Assembly (NCBI RefSeq): GCF_001548115.1
Contig: NZ_AP014821.1
Location: 2,731,262 to 2,795,261, forward strand
Length of the DNA: 64,000 bases
DNA from: Geminocystis sp. NIES-3709
GTDB taxonomy: Bacteria > Cyanobacteriota > Cyanobacteriia > Cyanobacteriales > Cyanobacteriaceae
Direction of reading: 5' to 3'
The notes beneath the pieces were generated by a model. That model made no database searches and was not told the DNA's origin. It saw nothing but the letters and a program-made list of their open reading frames with translations. The position numbers were made by a program, and so were the translations under genes. Positions 26,601 to 35,243 of the stretch are shown piece after piece (the first letter of the stretch is position 1; each line of letters begins with the position of its first letter).

Positions 26601-28759
26601 ACTCTGTAGATATTGTGAAAGTGACTAAATATTCTCATGGTAGAGTAACTTTTTTAGAAGGAGATGGACAAAATTTACAAGAAACTTTTAGTCCTGATTT
26701 TTTACAAAAATTACCACGTCCTTTATTAGTTATCGAAGATGCTGATCATTCCTATCAAACCAGTAAAGCCGTTTTAGAATTTTTCCATCCTTATCTCGAT
26801 CGAGATGAATATATTGTGATTGAAGATGGTATCATTTCCGATATAGTTAAAGATCAATCTTATAGTAGTGGCCCTCATCAAGCCTTAAAAACTTTTTTAG
26901 CAAATCATAATAGTGAATATGAAATTGATGGTGATTATTGCGACTTTTTTGGTTATAACTTAACTTGGGCAACCAATGGCTATCTGAAAAAATTAACTTC
27001 TGCTAATATTCAACCTTTAAATTCTTTAGAGTCCAAAGGTTTAGACTTAAGTAATAATTTTATTTACAAGGCTAATGAGGCTTTTAATAATGGAATAGTA
27101 GAAGAAGCCTTTAAAATTCTGAATGAAGCTAAAGCCAAAAAACAACCGATTTTAGGATTAGATTATTTGAGGGCAAAATGTTTTTTACACATAAAACAAC
27201 CTCCTTCTTCTATTCAATCTCTCTATGAAGAATTACGCTATTTTCCTGACAATAATCAAGCAAAAACACTTCTTGAACAATTATTAAAACAATATCCTCA
27301 ATTTGTTGCTCGTCAAATTCAAGACTCAGAATTTCAAGAATTATATCAAGAAATTCAACCTTACACCATGCTCAGTGAAGCTCGATTATATTCGTTATTT
27401 ACCTTAGTAAAACGGGTTTGTCTTGAAAATATATCAGGTAATTTTGTCGAGTGTGGTGTTGCCGGTGGGGGTTCAACGGGCTTAATCTCTGCGATCGTTA
27501 AACGTTATACAAAACAACCTCGTCAAATATATGCCTTTGATTCTTTTGAAGGAATGCCAACTCCCACAGATAAAGATAAATCTAGCGGTATTCCTGCGGA
27601 GTTAACTGGATGGAGTACAGGTACTTGTGCGGCACCTGAAGATAGTGTGACAGAAATTTGTAATAAATTGGGTTCTTTTGATATTCTTCATCTTGTTAAA
27701 GGTTATTTTGAGGATACATTACCCAAAATGCGAGATCAATTAGGTGTAATTGCTTTCTTGCACATGGATGGTGATTGGTATTCCTCAACTCAAGCGATTA
27801 TTAATAATCTATACGATCGTATTTCCCCCTATGGTTATATACAAATAGATGACTATGGATTCTGGGAAGGATGTCGCCAAGCCATTACGGAATTTCAACA
27901 ACAAAATAACCTGAAATTTAACTTAAATGTTATTGATAGTACAGGAGTATGGTTTGCTAAATCGGAAGTAACTCCTCTTAACTTCATCCAAAATCAACAA
28001 TCTATCAGTAAGAGAATATGGCTTAATTTAGGTTGTGGTAGTTGTTTTCATCCTGATTGGACAAATATTGATTTTTACCGAACAGGAGAGGGGGTTATTG
28101 CCCATAATTTACTCAAAGGAATTCCTTTCCCTGACAATAGTTTTGAGGTTGTCTATCATTCTCACTTATTAGAACATTTGCCAAAAAATGAAGCCCAACC
28201 CTTCTTACAAGAATGTTATCGAGTTTTACAATCAAAGGGTATTATTCGAGTCGTTATTCCAAACTTAGAACAAATTGTCCGATTATATTTAACATCCCTC
28301 GAAAAAGCCCTTGAAGGCTCAAAAGAAGATGCTGATAACTATAATTGGCTCATGTTAGAAATGTATGATCAGGTTGTTAGAAATGAATCGGGGGGAGATA
28401 TGAAGCGGTATTTAGCCCAAAATCCTATACCCAACGAAAAATTTATTATTGAGCGATTTGGGGTTGAAGGTGAAATGTTAATCAATGCCTTTAAAGGTAG
28501 AAATTTTCCCTATGTATCTTTAGCTCAATTAAATCCTACACAAATAGGTCAATTTAGACAAGGAGGAGAGGTGCATCAATGGATGTACGATCGATATTCT
28601 TTAAGAATTTTACTAGAAACAGTCGGTTTTGTTGATGTGAAAGTTTGTCGAGCCGATGAATCAAGAATTATTGATTTTAATACTTATCATTTAGATGTAT
28701 TGCCTGATGGACGAGTGCGCAAAAGTGACTCATTATTTATGGAGGCAATTAAACCTTAA
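23657..28759 (+). CDS. 1700-residue multidomain glycosyltransferase/methyltransferase fusion with TPR linkers
   Basis: Five catalytic-type modules in one chain. (1) About 5-260: GT2 (FSIIIPTRERHQTLPYAM, NILGDDDGL). (2) About 436-715: a second nucleotide-diphospho-sugar transferase fold (FFIFNRPETTARVFEVI, VVADGAR, IVLEDDCLPHSTFFRYCQ, WGWATWRRAW). (3) About 735-890: TPR-like helices. (4) About 908-1111: CmcI-like domain (IIEIGSKSGGSAIWFGD, VIEDADHSYQTSKAVLEF). (5) About 1132-1215: further TPR-like helices. (6) About 1228-1435: TylF/MycF-type O-methyltransferase (FVECGVAGGGSTGLI, YAFDSFEGMPTPTD, HMDGDWYSS). (7) About 1453-1698: class I methyltransferase (LNLGCGSCFHPDWTNIDF, YHSHLLEHLPKNEA). It starts 35 bases after the aminotransferase. 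It probably assembles and O-methylates a surface glycan at one site; substrates unknown. No frameshift was seen. Confidence 0.9.
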   Translation: MNKPLFSIIIPTRERHQTLPYAMRTVLNQSYNNFELIIMDNFSSKETYQAVHEFNDPRIKYYRSSERLSMSDNWELSLSKVQGDYVNILGDDDGLIPDALEIALNYINNYNINIVTWFRWPYYWDNAIQPENRNSLYVNLGKNIYLFNSREQVKLVYEGKLSYEYLPMIYSSFIPKKLTNKIQSIHGKYFIDQCLSPDIFSGIVNAYFSNQYLFSEINLSVSGISAYSNGISSAFPDLASKPRDQFITEIKTKNKQYIHPKLIECSNIIIGIGSDFLYAKDLFFPDDEEIKLNIEYIIQRMISHLNSNPSQYNVERKYIQQLADKWQVNLSKYTFPDLKNITKKVTSEEIKIYEGLIKNQETIIRLIINCRKFNIVDVSQAVILASAIMNNKIPYLNSSGEYYISENLVKAYLNNFSNDQITQPIQKITDDWQLTTAVAFFIFNRPETTARVFEVIREAKPTKLLVVADGARVDEGGEAEKCADARAIINQVDWECEILTNYSDVNLGCRKRIGSGLDWVFEQVEEAIVLEDDCLPHSTFFRYCQELLEKYRDDERIMMISGDNFQFGHKRTEYSYYFSRYGHIWGWATWRRAWIKNDQSMQLWPQLRDNHWLKDVLENDQAVTYWSRIFQLVYDGFNTWDYIWLFTLWANNGLTILPNVNLVSNIGFSSGTHTTTQNNQIENLAVEALDFPLNHPSFIIRNTQADNFTEETIFSGVIKKVLPVIHNNHLSMEKLISLINNNKNQEVINIINSNNENNLNYFYIKALAEIRLGYIYDAKNSLNQLLLNKPDHLKAQQLLKELSQESEKEVQQLLNQALNYFNQGERIKALRLGEKAASLGIFITGLHYLRSVFNSAVARYEEALEAAELELKYNPNHPQAREQVTSLTKALIKPKKEKIPNNQRTWGTSLPYDLMMSIQNSLHNYSYSGVPIQKNPFDFAIYPVLIWNLKPRTIIEIGSKSGGSAIWFGDLFDNFKIDGHIYSVDIVKVTKYSHGRVTFLEGDGQNLQETFSPDFLQKLPRPLLVIEDADHSYQTSKAVLEFFHPYLDRDEYIVIEDGIISDIVKDQSYSSGPHQALKTFLANHNSEYEIDGDYCDFFGYNLTWATNGYLKKLTSANIQPLNSLESKGLDLSNNFIYKANEAFNNGIVEEAFKILNEAKAKKQPILGLDYLRAKCFLHIKQPPSSIQSLYEELRYFPDNNQAKTLLEQLLKQYPQFVARQIQDSEFQELYQEIQPYTMLSEARLYSLFTLVKRVCLENISGNFVECGVAGGGSTGLISAIVKRYTKQPRQIYAFDSFEGMPTPTDKDKSSGIPAELTGWSTGTCAAPEDSVTEICNKLGSFDILHLVKGYFEDTLPKMRDQLGVIAFLHMDGDWYSSTQAIINNLYDRISPYGYIQIDDYGFWEGCRQAITEFQQQNNLKFNLNVIDSTGVWFAKSEVTPLNFIQNQQSISKRIWLNLGCGSCFHPDWTNIDFYRTGEGVIAHNLLKGIPFPDNSFEVVYHSHLLEHLPKNEAQPFLQECYRVLQSKGIIRVVIPNLEQIVRLYLTSLEKALEGSKEDADNYNWLMLEMYDQVVRNESGGDMKRYLAQNPIPNEKFIIERFGVEGEMLINAFKGRNFPYVSLAQLNPTQIGQFRQGGEVHQWMYDRYSLRILLETVGFVDVKVCRADESRIIDFNTYHLDVLPDGRVRKSDSLFMEAIKP

Positions 28760-28864
28760 AATTATTCACAAAAAAAACAGTCATGGAGGATAACTTATTA
28801 AGAGTAACTTTTATCTATTTTAGCTGAAATATTTGCACTGTAAAATAATATAAATTTATAAGTT

Positions 28865-29491
28865 ATGTTAGTTCAAGATTTATCTGCACAAAAAAGAAGA
28901 TTTTTTCTCACGTTGGTTAAAAAGCGAGTAAAATCAGGTAGTGGTAGTAGTTCAGCATTTTTACATGAACGTACTTGGACTTATCCAGTGAATAATTTAA
29001 ACTCAGTTTTAAAACAAGTCCCTTTTGTAATTATTGATGGTGTTGCAACCAGAATGTATATGCCAGAAAGAATGACCCTAGATCTTGATATTCTTATCAA
29101 AGCAGAAGATTCTGAACTTATTTATCAAGATTTAAAAAGTGCTGGAGCGAAGAAAATAGGAAATTTAAGTATTGCAGGTAGCCAATGGCAATTATCAGAT
29201 CATACCTCATTGGATGTTTTAGAAGGGGAAGACGAATGGGTAAAAGATGCGATCGCCCGGCCAAATTATTCACCTGATAGTTTACCAATTATCTCTTTGC
29301 CATATTTAATATTAATGAAATTATCTGCAAGTCGCACTCAAGATTTAGCAGACGTAAGCAGAATGTTGGGTTTAGCAGAAGAAAAAGAATTAACTAAAAT
29401 CAAAAAAATTATTCAAACTTATTTACCCACGGCAGTAGAAGATTTAGAAAGTTTGATTATTTTGGGAAAACTAGAAACAGGAAACAATTAG
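28865..29491 (+). CDS. Nucleotidyltransferase-like protein (MNT/AbiEii-type pattern)
   Basis: 208 residues. The stretch VIIDGVATRMYMPERMTLDL followed by DILI resembles the G-(x)n-DxD core of the minimal nucleotidyltransferase superfamily; AbiEii/AbiGii toxins and MNT-type proteins share it. LKSAGAKKIGNLSIAG, DVLEGEDEWVKDAI and LPYLILMKLSASRTQDLADV fit the small domains of that group, where KLxAxRxQDxxDV is frequent. The first 45 residues are basic and unconserved. No antitoxin partner is adjacent. It may have entered with the island and be unrelated to glycan synthesis. Confidence 0.6.
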   Translation: MLVQDLSAQKRRFFLTLVKKRVKSGSGSSSAFLHERTWTYPVNNLNSVLKQVPFVIIDGVATRMYMPERMTLDLDILIKAEDSELIYQDLKSAGAKKIGNLSIAGSQWQLSDHTSLDVLEGEDEWVKDAIARPNYSPDSLPIISLPYLILMKLSASRTQDLADVSRMLGLAEEKELTKIKKIIQTYLPTAVEDLESLIILGKLETGNN

Positions 29492-29527
29492 CACTTAAAA
29501 TTACAACAAAAATTTAACTTATTTTAT

Positions 29528-31843
29528 ATGATTAAAGTTTTACATATTATCGATTTTCTTTCTTTAGGTGGTGCGGCTCGATCGATGATCGCCATTTCTA
29601 AATATTCTACCCGTTTAGACAACCAATTTCATCATCAAGTTATTTCTCTCAAAAAAGCAACTCCAGATGCCATAGAGTTAGCTCAACAAGCAGGAATGGA
29701 ATTTTTAGACTACGAAAACGAACAAGAAAGAAATGAGATTATTGCGTCGGCGGATTTAGTACATATTCATTACTGGAATAATCCTCAGATGTTTTCTTTC
29801 TTACATTCAGAATTACCTCCCCTAAGATTAATGATCTGGTTTCATGTATCAGGAGATAACGCACCTCAAGTAATTACTCGTGATTTAATTAATTTTGCTG
29901 ATTTTGCTATTCCTTGCAATCCCCACTCTTACGATTTACCTGTAGTGAAACAATTAGCACCAGAAATTAGACACAAAAAAGTTGCCATGGTATATGATGC
30001 CGCCGATTTCGATCGAGTACAAAAGATTCAACCCCAAGCTCATGAAGGCTTTAATGTTGGCTATATGGGAACATTATCTTTTAGCAAAATGCACCCTAAC
30101 TATATTTCTATGAGTGCCAAAGCAAATATTCCCGATGTTAAATTTATCCTTTGCGGTGGAGGTGACATTGAATTACTTAAACAACAAGCTTCAGAATTTA
30201 ATGCCGTTGAGAAATTTGATTTTCGTGGTTTTGTAGAAGAGATAGCTTCCGAAATAGCTAAATTCGATGTTTATGGTTATCCTTTATGCGAAGATACCTA
30301 TGCCGCCGCCGAATTAAATCTACAAGAAGTTATGTATGCAGGAATACCACCAGTGGTTTTTCCTCACGGGGGCATCAAAAAGTTGATTATCAATAACTAT
30401 ACAGGTTTAATAGTAGAGAACGAATTAGAGTATAGCCAAGCCTTAGAATATCTATATCATAACCCTCAAGAAAGGTTACGACTGGGCAAAAATGCCAAAG
30501 AATATGCCAGTCAAATATTTGGTGCAGAAAATGCCGCTAAACAATTAAATCCTATTTATGATCAGTTGATGGAAATGCCCAAAAGAAGAAGACATTGGAG
30601 TATTCCCGTTGATGGTAGCTTATTAGATGAACCTGTTTCAATTTTCGATGTAATTGATATTCCTTCACAGTTTAGTGGTGCAAAAACTTTTATTGAATCT
30701 TTAGGAGATACTGCACCTCAATTTATGACAAATTTAACCTCACAAGAGGATAGTGAATTATTTGCTAGTGATGATGAAATAGCTAATTCTTCTACTCTTT
30801 TAGGTATGGGAGAAGGGGGAGTTATTCAATATCTTAATTATTTTCCAGATGATGGTTATTTAAGATTTTGGACAGCACTGGTTTTAGAAAAACAAGGAAA
30901 AGTAAAAGATGCCTTGGGACAATATATTATGGCTATTAACAAAGGCTATAAGCATTGGCGAGTATTTTGGTATTTAGCCCAAGTAGCTGATTTTTTACAA
31001 GAGATTGATGTTTTGCAACAAGCTCTAAATAATCTTGATCATTATGCACCTAATTTTAAACCAACAGAAGTATTGAGACAAAAGTTAAATCAATTATTAT
31101 TGGAAGAACAAAAATTATCTTTACCTAGTTTTAATTTGAGTAATATTAATTATCTTATTTTCCCTGACTGGCAAACCGATGAAGAAATTTTAACAAGAGA
31201 ATTAAGTAACTTAATTCAACAATTAGCCTCTAATAATTTAGATGAATTAATTACTCTGATAATTGATACAACTGGGATAACTGAAGAAGATGCAAATTTA
31301 TTTTTATCAGGTATTGCAATGAATTTAATGTTAGAGGCAGAATTAGATTTAGATAATACTTTAGATTTTGCTCTAGTAAATAACTTAAATGAATCACAAT
31401 GGCAAAAATTATTAACTAATATAACTGCTAGAGTTGCTCTCAATTGTGACAATCAAGAGTTAGTTAATCAATCATTATTTGAAGATCTAATTACTATTAA
31501 TGGAGATGGTAATAACTATGTTATTTTTCCCGATTGGACAGCAGATCAAGAAGAATTAGCGATCGCGATTAGTGAAGTTTTCACTAAAATATATCAACAA
31601 GAAAATATAACTTTATTAGTAAATCTAAATAATGCAGATGCGGAAGAAGTTGGTTTGTTTATATCGGAAGTAGCGATGAATTTAATGCTAGAAAAAGATA
31701 TTGAATTATCAGAAAATATTAGTATTAGTTTTGTTAATTTTAATGATAATCAATGGCAAAGTTTAGGTAGTTTAATCAACGCAAAAATTACTTTATCTTA
31801 TGAAAATATGCCAGATAATTTATCCTTATGGAACACTTTTTAA
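29528..31843 (+). CDS. GT4-family glycosyltransferase with duplicated C-terminal module
   Basis: 771 residues. Residues 1-350 are a GT-B glycosyltransferase of family 4: HIIDFLSLGGAARSMIAISK at the start, VHIHYWNNPQMF, VGYMGTLSFSKMHPN, FILCGGGDIELLK and the donor-binding AELNLQEVMYAGIPPVVFPHGG. A TPR-like stretch (YFPDDGYLRFWTALVLEKQG) follows near 435-520. The last 230 residues are two copies of a 100-residue module, each with an xFPDW motif, an acidic helix, Ile/Leu-rich strands and EVAMNLMLE or GIAMNLMLE. This module is known to me from other cyanobacterial glycosyltransferases but its function is not. It follows the nucleotidyltransferase gene by 36 bases. Confidence 0.9.
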   Translation: MIKVLHIIDFLSLGGAARSMIAISKYSTRLDNQFHHQVISLKKATPDAIELAQQAGMEFLDYENEQERNEIIASADLVHIHYWNNPQMFSFLHSELPPLRLMIWFHVSGDNAPQVITRDLINFADFAIPCNPHSYDLPVVKQLAPEIRHKKVAMVYDAADFDRVQKIQPQAHEGFNVGYMGTLSFSKMHPNYISMSAKANIPDVKFILCGGGDIELLKQQASEFNAVEKFDFRGFVEEIASEIAKFDVYGYPLCEDTYAAAELNLQEVMYAGIPPVVFPHGGIKKLIINNYTGLIVENELEYSQALEYLYHNPQERLRLGKNAKEYASQIFGAENAAKQLNPIYDQLMEMPKRRRHWSIPVDGSLLDEPVSIFDVIDIPSQFSGAKTFIESLGDTAPQFMTNLTSQEDSELFASDDEIANSSTLLGMGEGGVIQYLNYFPDDGYLRFWTALVLEKQGKVKDALGQYIMAINKGYKHWRVFWYLAQVADFLQEIDVLQQALNNLDHYAPNFKPTEVLRQKLNQLLLEEQKLSLPSFNLSNINYLIFPDWQTDEEILTRELSNLIQQLASNNLDELITLIIDTTGITEEDANLFLSGIAMNLMLEAELDLDNTLDFALVNNLNESQWQKLLTNITARVALNCDNQELVNQSLFEDLITINGDGNNYVIFPDWTADQEELAIAISEVFTKIYQQENITLLVNLNNADAEEVGLFISEVAMNLMLEKDIELSENISISFVNFNDNQWQSLGSLINAKITLSYENMPDNLSLWNTF

Positions 31844-31986
31844 AAACCAATTAAAATCTCCTGCCATTATTATGTCTTTTGGGAAAGTCTTGAGTGAAAA
31901 TTTTTCATCTCCTAAATTTAATTTTCTTTGTTCCTTCATTTATGTTAAACTTTATGAAAAAAAGATGAAAATAAAATGATAGAAAA

Positions 31987-32922
31987 ATGAAAATAAAATT
32001 TTCTCCTAAAAACAAAAACAATGTAAGTTTAATCAGTGGAATAATTATTTTATTAAGTGGTTGCAGTCAAAATCAAGAGTTAATAAATAATAATCATAAA
32101 CTTCAAGTTGTTTCTACCAGTACTATTATTGCTAATTTTGCTGAAGAAATTGGTGGACAGAATATTGATCATATCAGCATTTTACAACCTGGAAGTGATC
32201 CTCATATTTACGAGCCGGTACCCCAAGATACGATCGCATTAGAAGAAGCAGATTTAATATTATATAATGGCTATAATCTTGAACCAAATATCATTAAATT
32301 AATTGAATCTACAGGAATTAAAGGAGAAAAATTAGCTGTAGGAGAAAAGGTAAAACCTCTTGATTTTGACTATAAAGGACAAAAAAAACCTGATCCTCAT
32401 GTTTGGGGGGATGTCCAAAATGCTATAATTATGGTAGAAAATATTAGGGATAAATTAATAGAAATAGATTCAGAAAATGAAGCTATTTTTAAAGAAAATT
32501 CAGCACAATTAATTATCGAATTGAAAGAGTTAGATTCATGGATAAAAACTCAAATTGCCACAATTCCACCTAACCAAAGAAAATTAATTACCAGTCATGA
32601 TGCTTTTCAATATTATAGTAACGCTTATGGATTAGAAATTCCGGGTACTTTGATAGGTATTAGTACAGAAGAACAACCTAGTGCCCAAACTATCAAAAAT
32701 TTAGTAGAAATTATCAAAAATACTGGGGTAAAAGCAATTTTTGCAGAAACCACTATTAACCCTACTTTAATTAACACCGTAGCACAGGAAGCTGGAGTTA
32801 AGTTAGCAGAAGGTAAATTATATTCCGATTCAATAGGAGTCAAAGGCAGTGAGGCGGACACTTATATTAAAATGTTAAAGGTTAATACAAATACGATCGT
32901 GACGGCGTTAACTAAAGAATAA
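31987..32922 (+). CDS. Metal ABC transporter substrate-binding lipoprotein (TroA/ZnuA-like)
   Basis: Periplasmic binding lipoprotein of the cluster A-I family for Zn, Mn or Fe. The signal peptide ends with LSGC (lipid-anchored Cys26). The expected metal ligands are His73 (DPHIYEP), His138 (DPHVWGD), His204 (TSHDAFQYY) and Asp281 (YSDSIG): the third ligand is His, as in TroA/ZnuA, not Glu as in Mn-specific MntC/PsaA. The His-rich loop of typical ZnuA is missing. The 311-residue length is normal. The partner ATPase and permease genes are not nearby, which is unusual. Zn is favoured, Mn cannot be excluded. Confidence 0.88.
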   Translation: MKIKFSPKNKNNVSLISGIIILLSGCSQNQELINNNHKLQVVSTSTIIANFAEEIGGQNIDHISILQPGSDPHIYEPVPQDTIALEEADLILYNGYNLEPNIIKLIESTGIKGEKLAVGEKVKPLDFDYKGQKKPDPHVWGDVQNAIIMVENIRDKLIEIDSENEAIFKENSAQLIIELKELDSWIKTQIATIPPNQRKLITSHDAFQYYSNAYGLEIPGTLIGISTEEQPSAQTIKNLVEIIKNTGVKAIFAETTINPTLINTVAQEAGVKLAEGKLYSDSIGVKGSEADTYIKMLKVNTNTIVTALTKE

Positions 32923-33064
32923 ATTTCAACCTCTAATTCCCTTATAAATGTAAAAATTCTTATGTATCGATGTCAACATTAATTATTAGAAAAAAGTATT
33001 GAAACTCTTTCAAAACCAGAAACCTTAACCTTAACACCTTATCATAAAGATAATAGAAAATTAT

Positions 33065-33172
33065 GAGTCGTCTTTTGGGGTAATTTTTGTAAGATTATCT
33101 CTTAAACAAATCACAGATAAAGAATATGCTCAAAAAATACTTGAGGTGGTTAATAAGTATAAATCTGTGTAA
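33065..33172 (+). pseudogene. Possible remnant of a DUF5615/PIN-like toxin C-terminus
   Basis: One frame reads SSFGVIFVRLSLKQITDKEY followed by AQKILEVVNKYKSV and a stop. The GVIxxRLS core followed by a helix near the C-terminus resembles the end of DUF5615 PIN-like proteins. There is no start codon and no upstream part; an in-frame stop precedes it. It is a weak call from memory of the family pattern. Confidence 0.3.
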
Positions 33173-33183
33173 AATATCTCTTT

Positions 33184-33427
33184 AATTAGGGTTTGCTGAA
33201 TAAATCAGAAGACTATTAAAATCAAGGGTTTAAAAACATTACATTAACAAAAAAGTGCGCAGTTTTAGCAATTATTAATCAAAAACCTAGCATTTTTCAC
33301 TTATTTTTTTAAGAACCAGATTATTTATATATGTATTACATAAAACCTTAAAACCTTGATTTTTTATTATTTAACCTAAAACCTAACACCTTCCCTCATC
33401 AAAATACTTTTTCAGCAACCCCTAATT
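33184..33427 (+). mobile_element. MITE-like element A, 244 bp with terminal inverted repeats
   Basis: Left end AATTAGGGTTTGCTGAATAA; right end, read on the complement, AATTAGGGGTTGCTGAAAAA. No ORF inside. About 120 bases next to the left end recur almost unchanged, inverted, at 36200-36424, and a 42-base piece is at 35174-35215. It ends 27 bases before the GldG-like gene, whose promoter it may supply or disturb. Confidence 0.7.
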
Positions 33428-33454
33428 ATTGATAAACAGTGAATTATTTTAAGT

Positions 33455-35140
33455 ATGAAAAAATATTTTATCTACTGCTTTTTTTTCGGTATCTTTTTAA
33501 TATCTGCCGGAGTTATTATAGGACAAATTAATAGTAACTTAAGTAACCTTGTTATGGGGATAGTGGGAGGCGGAATTGCAGTTATTGTGGCAGGAGTAAT
33601 TATCTTTCTCTACACGAATAAGGGTTTTTGGGGAAAACGATCGACAGAAGCAACAACAAACGCTATAATTTCCACGGTTGCTTTATTATTAATTCTCGGT
33701 TTAGTGAACTTTTTAGGGTTGCGATATTCACTTAAATTCGATTTTACCGAAACTCAACTCTATACTTTATCTGCTCAATCTCAACAGTTAGTTAAAAATT
33801 TAAGTCAACCTTTGACAGTGTATGTCTTTGATTCCCCTCCCAATGATTTCGATCGAAAACTATTAAGAGATTATGCTAGAAACAACGATCGATTTCAATA
33901 TCAATTTGTTGATCCTCAAGTTAATATTAGCCTAGCACAAAAGTTTAATGTCACTCGTGCCGGAGATGTTTATTTAGAGTCAATAGACAAAAAACAGCTA
34001 GTACAAACTTTATCCCCAGACAATCGTCTTTCCGAAGTCAAATTAACCAATGCCATTGCTAAAATTCAACAAACAGAACAACCGATTATTTATATTTTAC
34101 AAGGTCATGGTGAACCTTCGATCGAGCAAGGACAAATTAGTCTTTCTCAAGCAGTAAATACTCTTAGAGATAAAGGTTATATCGTTAATCCTCTCACTCT
34201 TGCCACTTCTCCCTTAATTCCTCCCGATGCTGATGTATTAATAGTTAGTAACCCTCAACAAGAATTACTCGAAGGAGAAATAAAAATTATTCAAAAATAT
34301 ATAGACGATGGCGGTAACTTATTTTTGATGTATAACGCCCAAACTAAAGTTAATCTTGATTCCATTTTAAACCAATGGGGTGTTAAATTTGACGATCGAT
34401 TAGTAATAGATGCTTCCGGTACTGGAGATGTTTTTGGTTTAGGCCCTTCGATTACGATCGTGGTAGAATATGGTAAACACCCTATCACTCAAGATTTTAA
34501 TAATTCTATCACCCTTTTTCCTTGGGCTAGAGCTATCATAAGCGATTCAAAAGAAAATATCACCGCCACCCCCCTACTCATTACCAATAACCAAACTTGG
34601 GGAGAAAGTAATCCTGAAGGAGAAACCGTTGAATTTTCTGCCACTGAAGATTTGCCCAGTCCATTAAATATAGGGGTTGCATTGGTTCACAAAAATGCCC
34701 TCAGTGAAACTTTAAAACCGCAAAAACAAGTTTTAAAAACAGAAAATGATAAATCAGAAGAAACAGAGATTTCACAACCATTAAAAGAAGAAGATAACTT
34801 ACCTTCTCCTCCCACCATGAAAACGCCCCAAGGGGAAAATCAACCGATGGTGAAAAGAGAAAAACCCCCAGAAACTAAAATGGTAGTAATGGGTAATGCA
34901 AACTTTGCCACTGATGGCTGGTTTCAGCAACAACTTAACGGTGACTTATTTGTTAATACCGTGTCATGGTTGGGTAATCAAGATGACACTATTCTATCTA
35001 TTAGTCCAAAAGAGCCTACTAATCGTAGAATTAACTTTAGTAGTTTACAAGCTAATCTGATTAATTGGTTAGCCCTCATTATTATACCAGCTTTGGGTTT
35101 TATTGTTGCGATCGTCACATGGTGGCAAAGAAGTCGATAA
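33455..35140 (+). CDS. GldG-like ABC transporter auxiliary protein
   Basis: 561 residues. Two or three hydrophobic N-terminal helices (to about residue 90), a large extracytoplasmic domain, and one helix at the C-terminus (about 535-557, ending WWQRSR). The domain starts after SLKFDFTETQLYTLSAQSQQ, the standard entry to the GldG/ABC_transp_aux fold, and shows YILQGHGEPSIEQGQISLSQ, PPDADVLIVSNPQ and GNLFLMYNAQ. A Pro/Lys/Glu-rich insert is at about 415-470, and MVVMGNANFATDGWF follows. Such proteins usually accompany an ABC ATPase and permease, which are absent here. It lies between MITE-like copies. Confidence 0.87.
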   Translation: MKKYFIYCFFFGIFLISAGVIIGQINSNLSNLVMGIVGGGIAVIVAGVIIFLYTNKGFWGKRSTEATTNAIISTVALLLILGLVNFLGLRYSLKFDFTETQLYTLSAQSQQLVKNLSQPLTVYVFDSPPNDFDRKLLRDYARNNDRFQYQFVDPQVNISLAQKFNVTRAGDVYLESIDKKQLVQTLSPDNRLSEVKLTNAIAKIQQTEQPIIYILQGHGEPSIEQGQISLSQAVNTLRDKGYIVNPLTLATSPLIPPDADVLIVSNPQQELLEGEIKIIQKYIDDGGNLFLMYNAQTKVNLDSILNQWGVKFDDRLVIDASGTGDVFGLGPSITIVVEYGKHPITQDFNNSITLFPWARAIISDSKENITATPLLITNNQTWGESNPEGETVEFSATEDLPSPLNIGVALVHKNALSETLKPQKQVLKTENDKSEETEISQPLKEEDNLPSPPTMKTPQGENQPMVKREKPPETKMVVMGNANFATDGWFQQQLNGDLFVNTVSWLGNQDDTILSISPKEPTNRRINFSSLQANLINWLALIIIPALGFIVAIVTWWQRSR

Positions 35141-35174
35141 CAATGAACAATGTACAATTGACAATTATCAATTG
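35141..35174 (+). repeat. 34-bp repeat, inverted copy at 37884-37915
   Basis: CAATGAACAATGTACAATTG followed by ACAATTATCAATTG lies immediately after the GldG-like stop. The complement of nearly the same sequence follows the recQ stop. Similar CAATGAACAAT words are common gene-end repeats in this type of genome. Confidence 0.6.
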
Positions 35175-35215
35175 ATTTTTATCGCTTTCTGATTTCCAAC
35201 AGTAAACCCTAAATA
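35174..35215 (-). repeat. Partial copy of MITE-like element A/B (left end)
   Basis: The complement reads TTATTTAGGGTTTACTGTTG then GAAATCAGAAAGCG and ATAAAAATC, matching the left end of the copy at 36200-36424 with a few substitutions. Only about 42 bases remain. Together with that copy it brackets the minus-strand methyltransferase gene as direct repeats. Confidence 0.55.
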
Positions 35216-35243
35216 ATCTTTTCAATTCTCCATTCACTATTAT

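Larger units (their letters stand above)
32923..33454. other. Gene-free stretch with decayed fragment and MITE-like copy
   Basis: 532 bases between the metal-binding protein and the GldG-like gene. Contents are a possible gene remnant at 33065-33172 and the repeat at 33184-33427, each listed separately. Nothing else recognisable. Confidence 0.55.
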
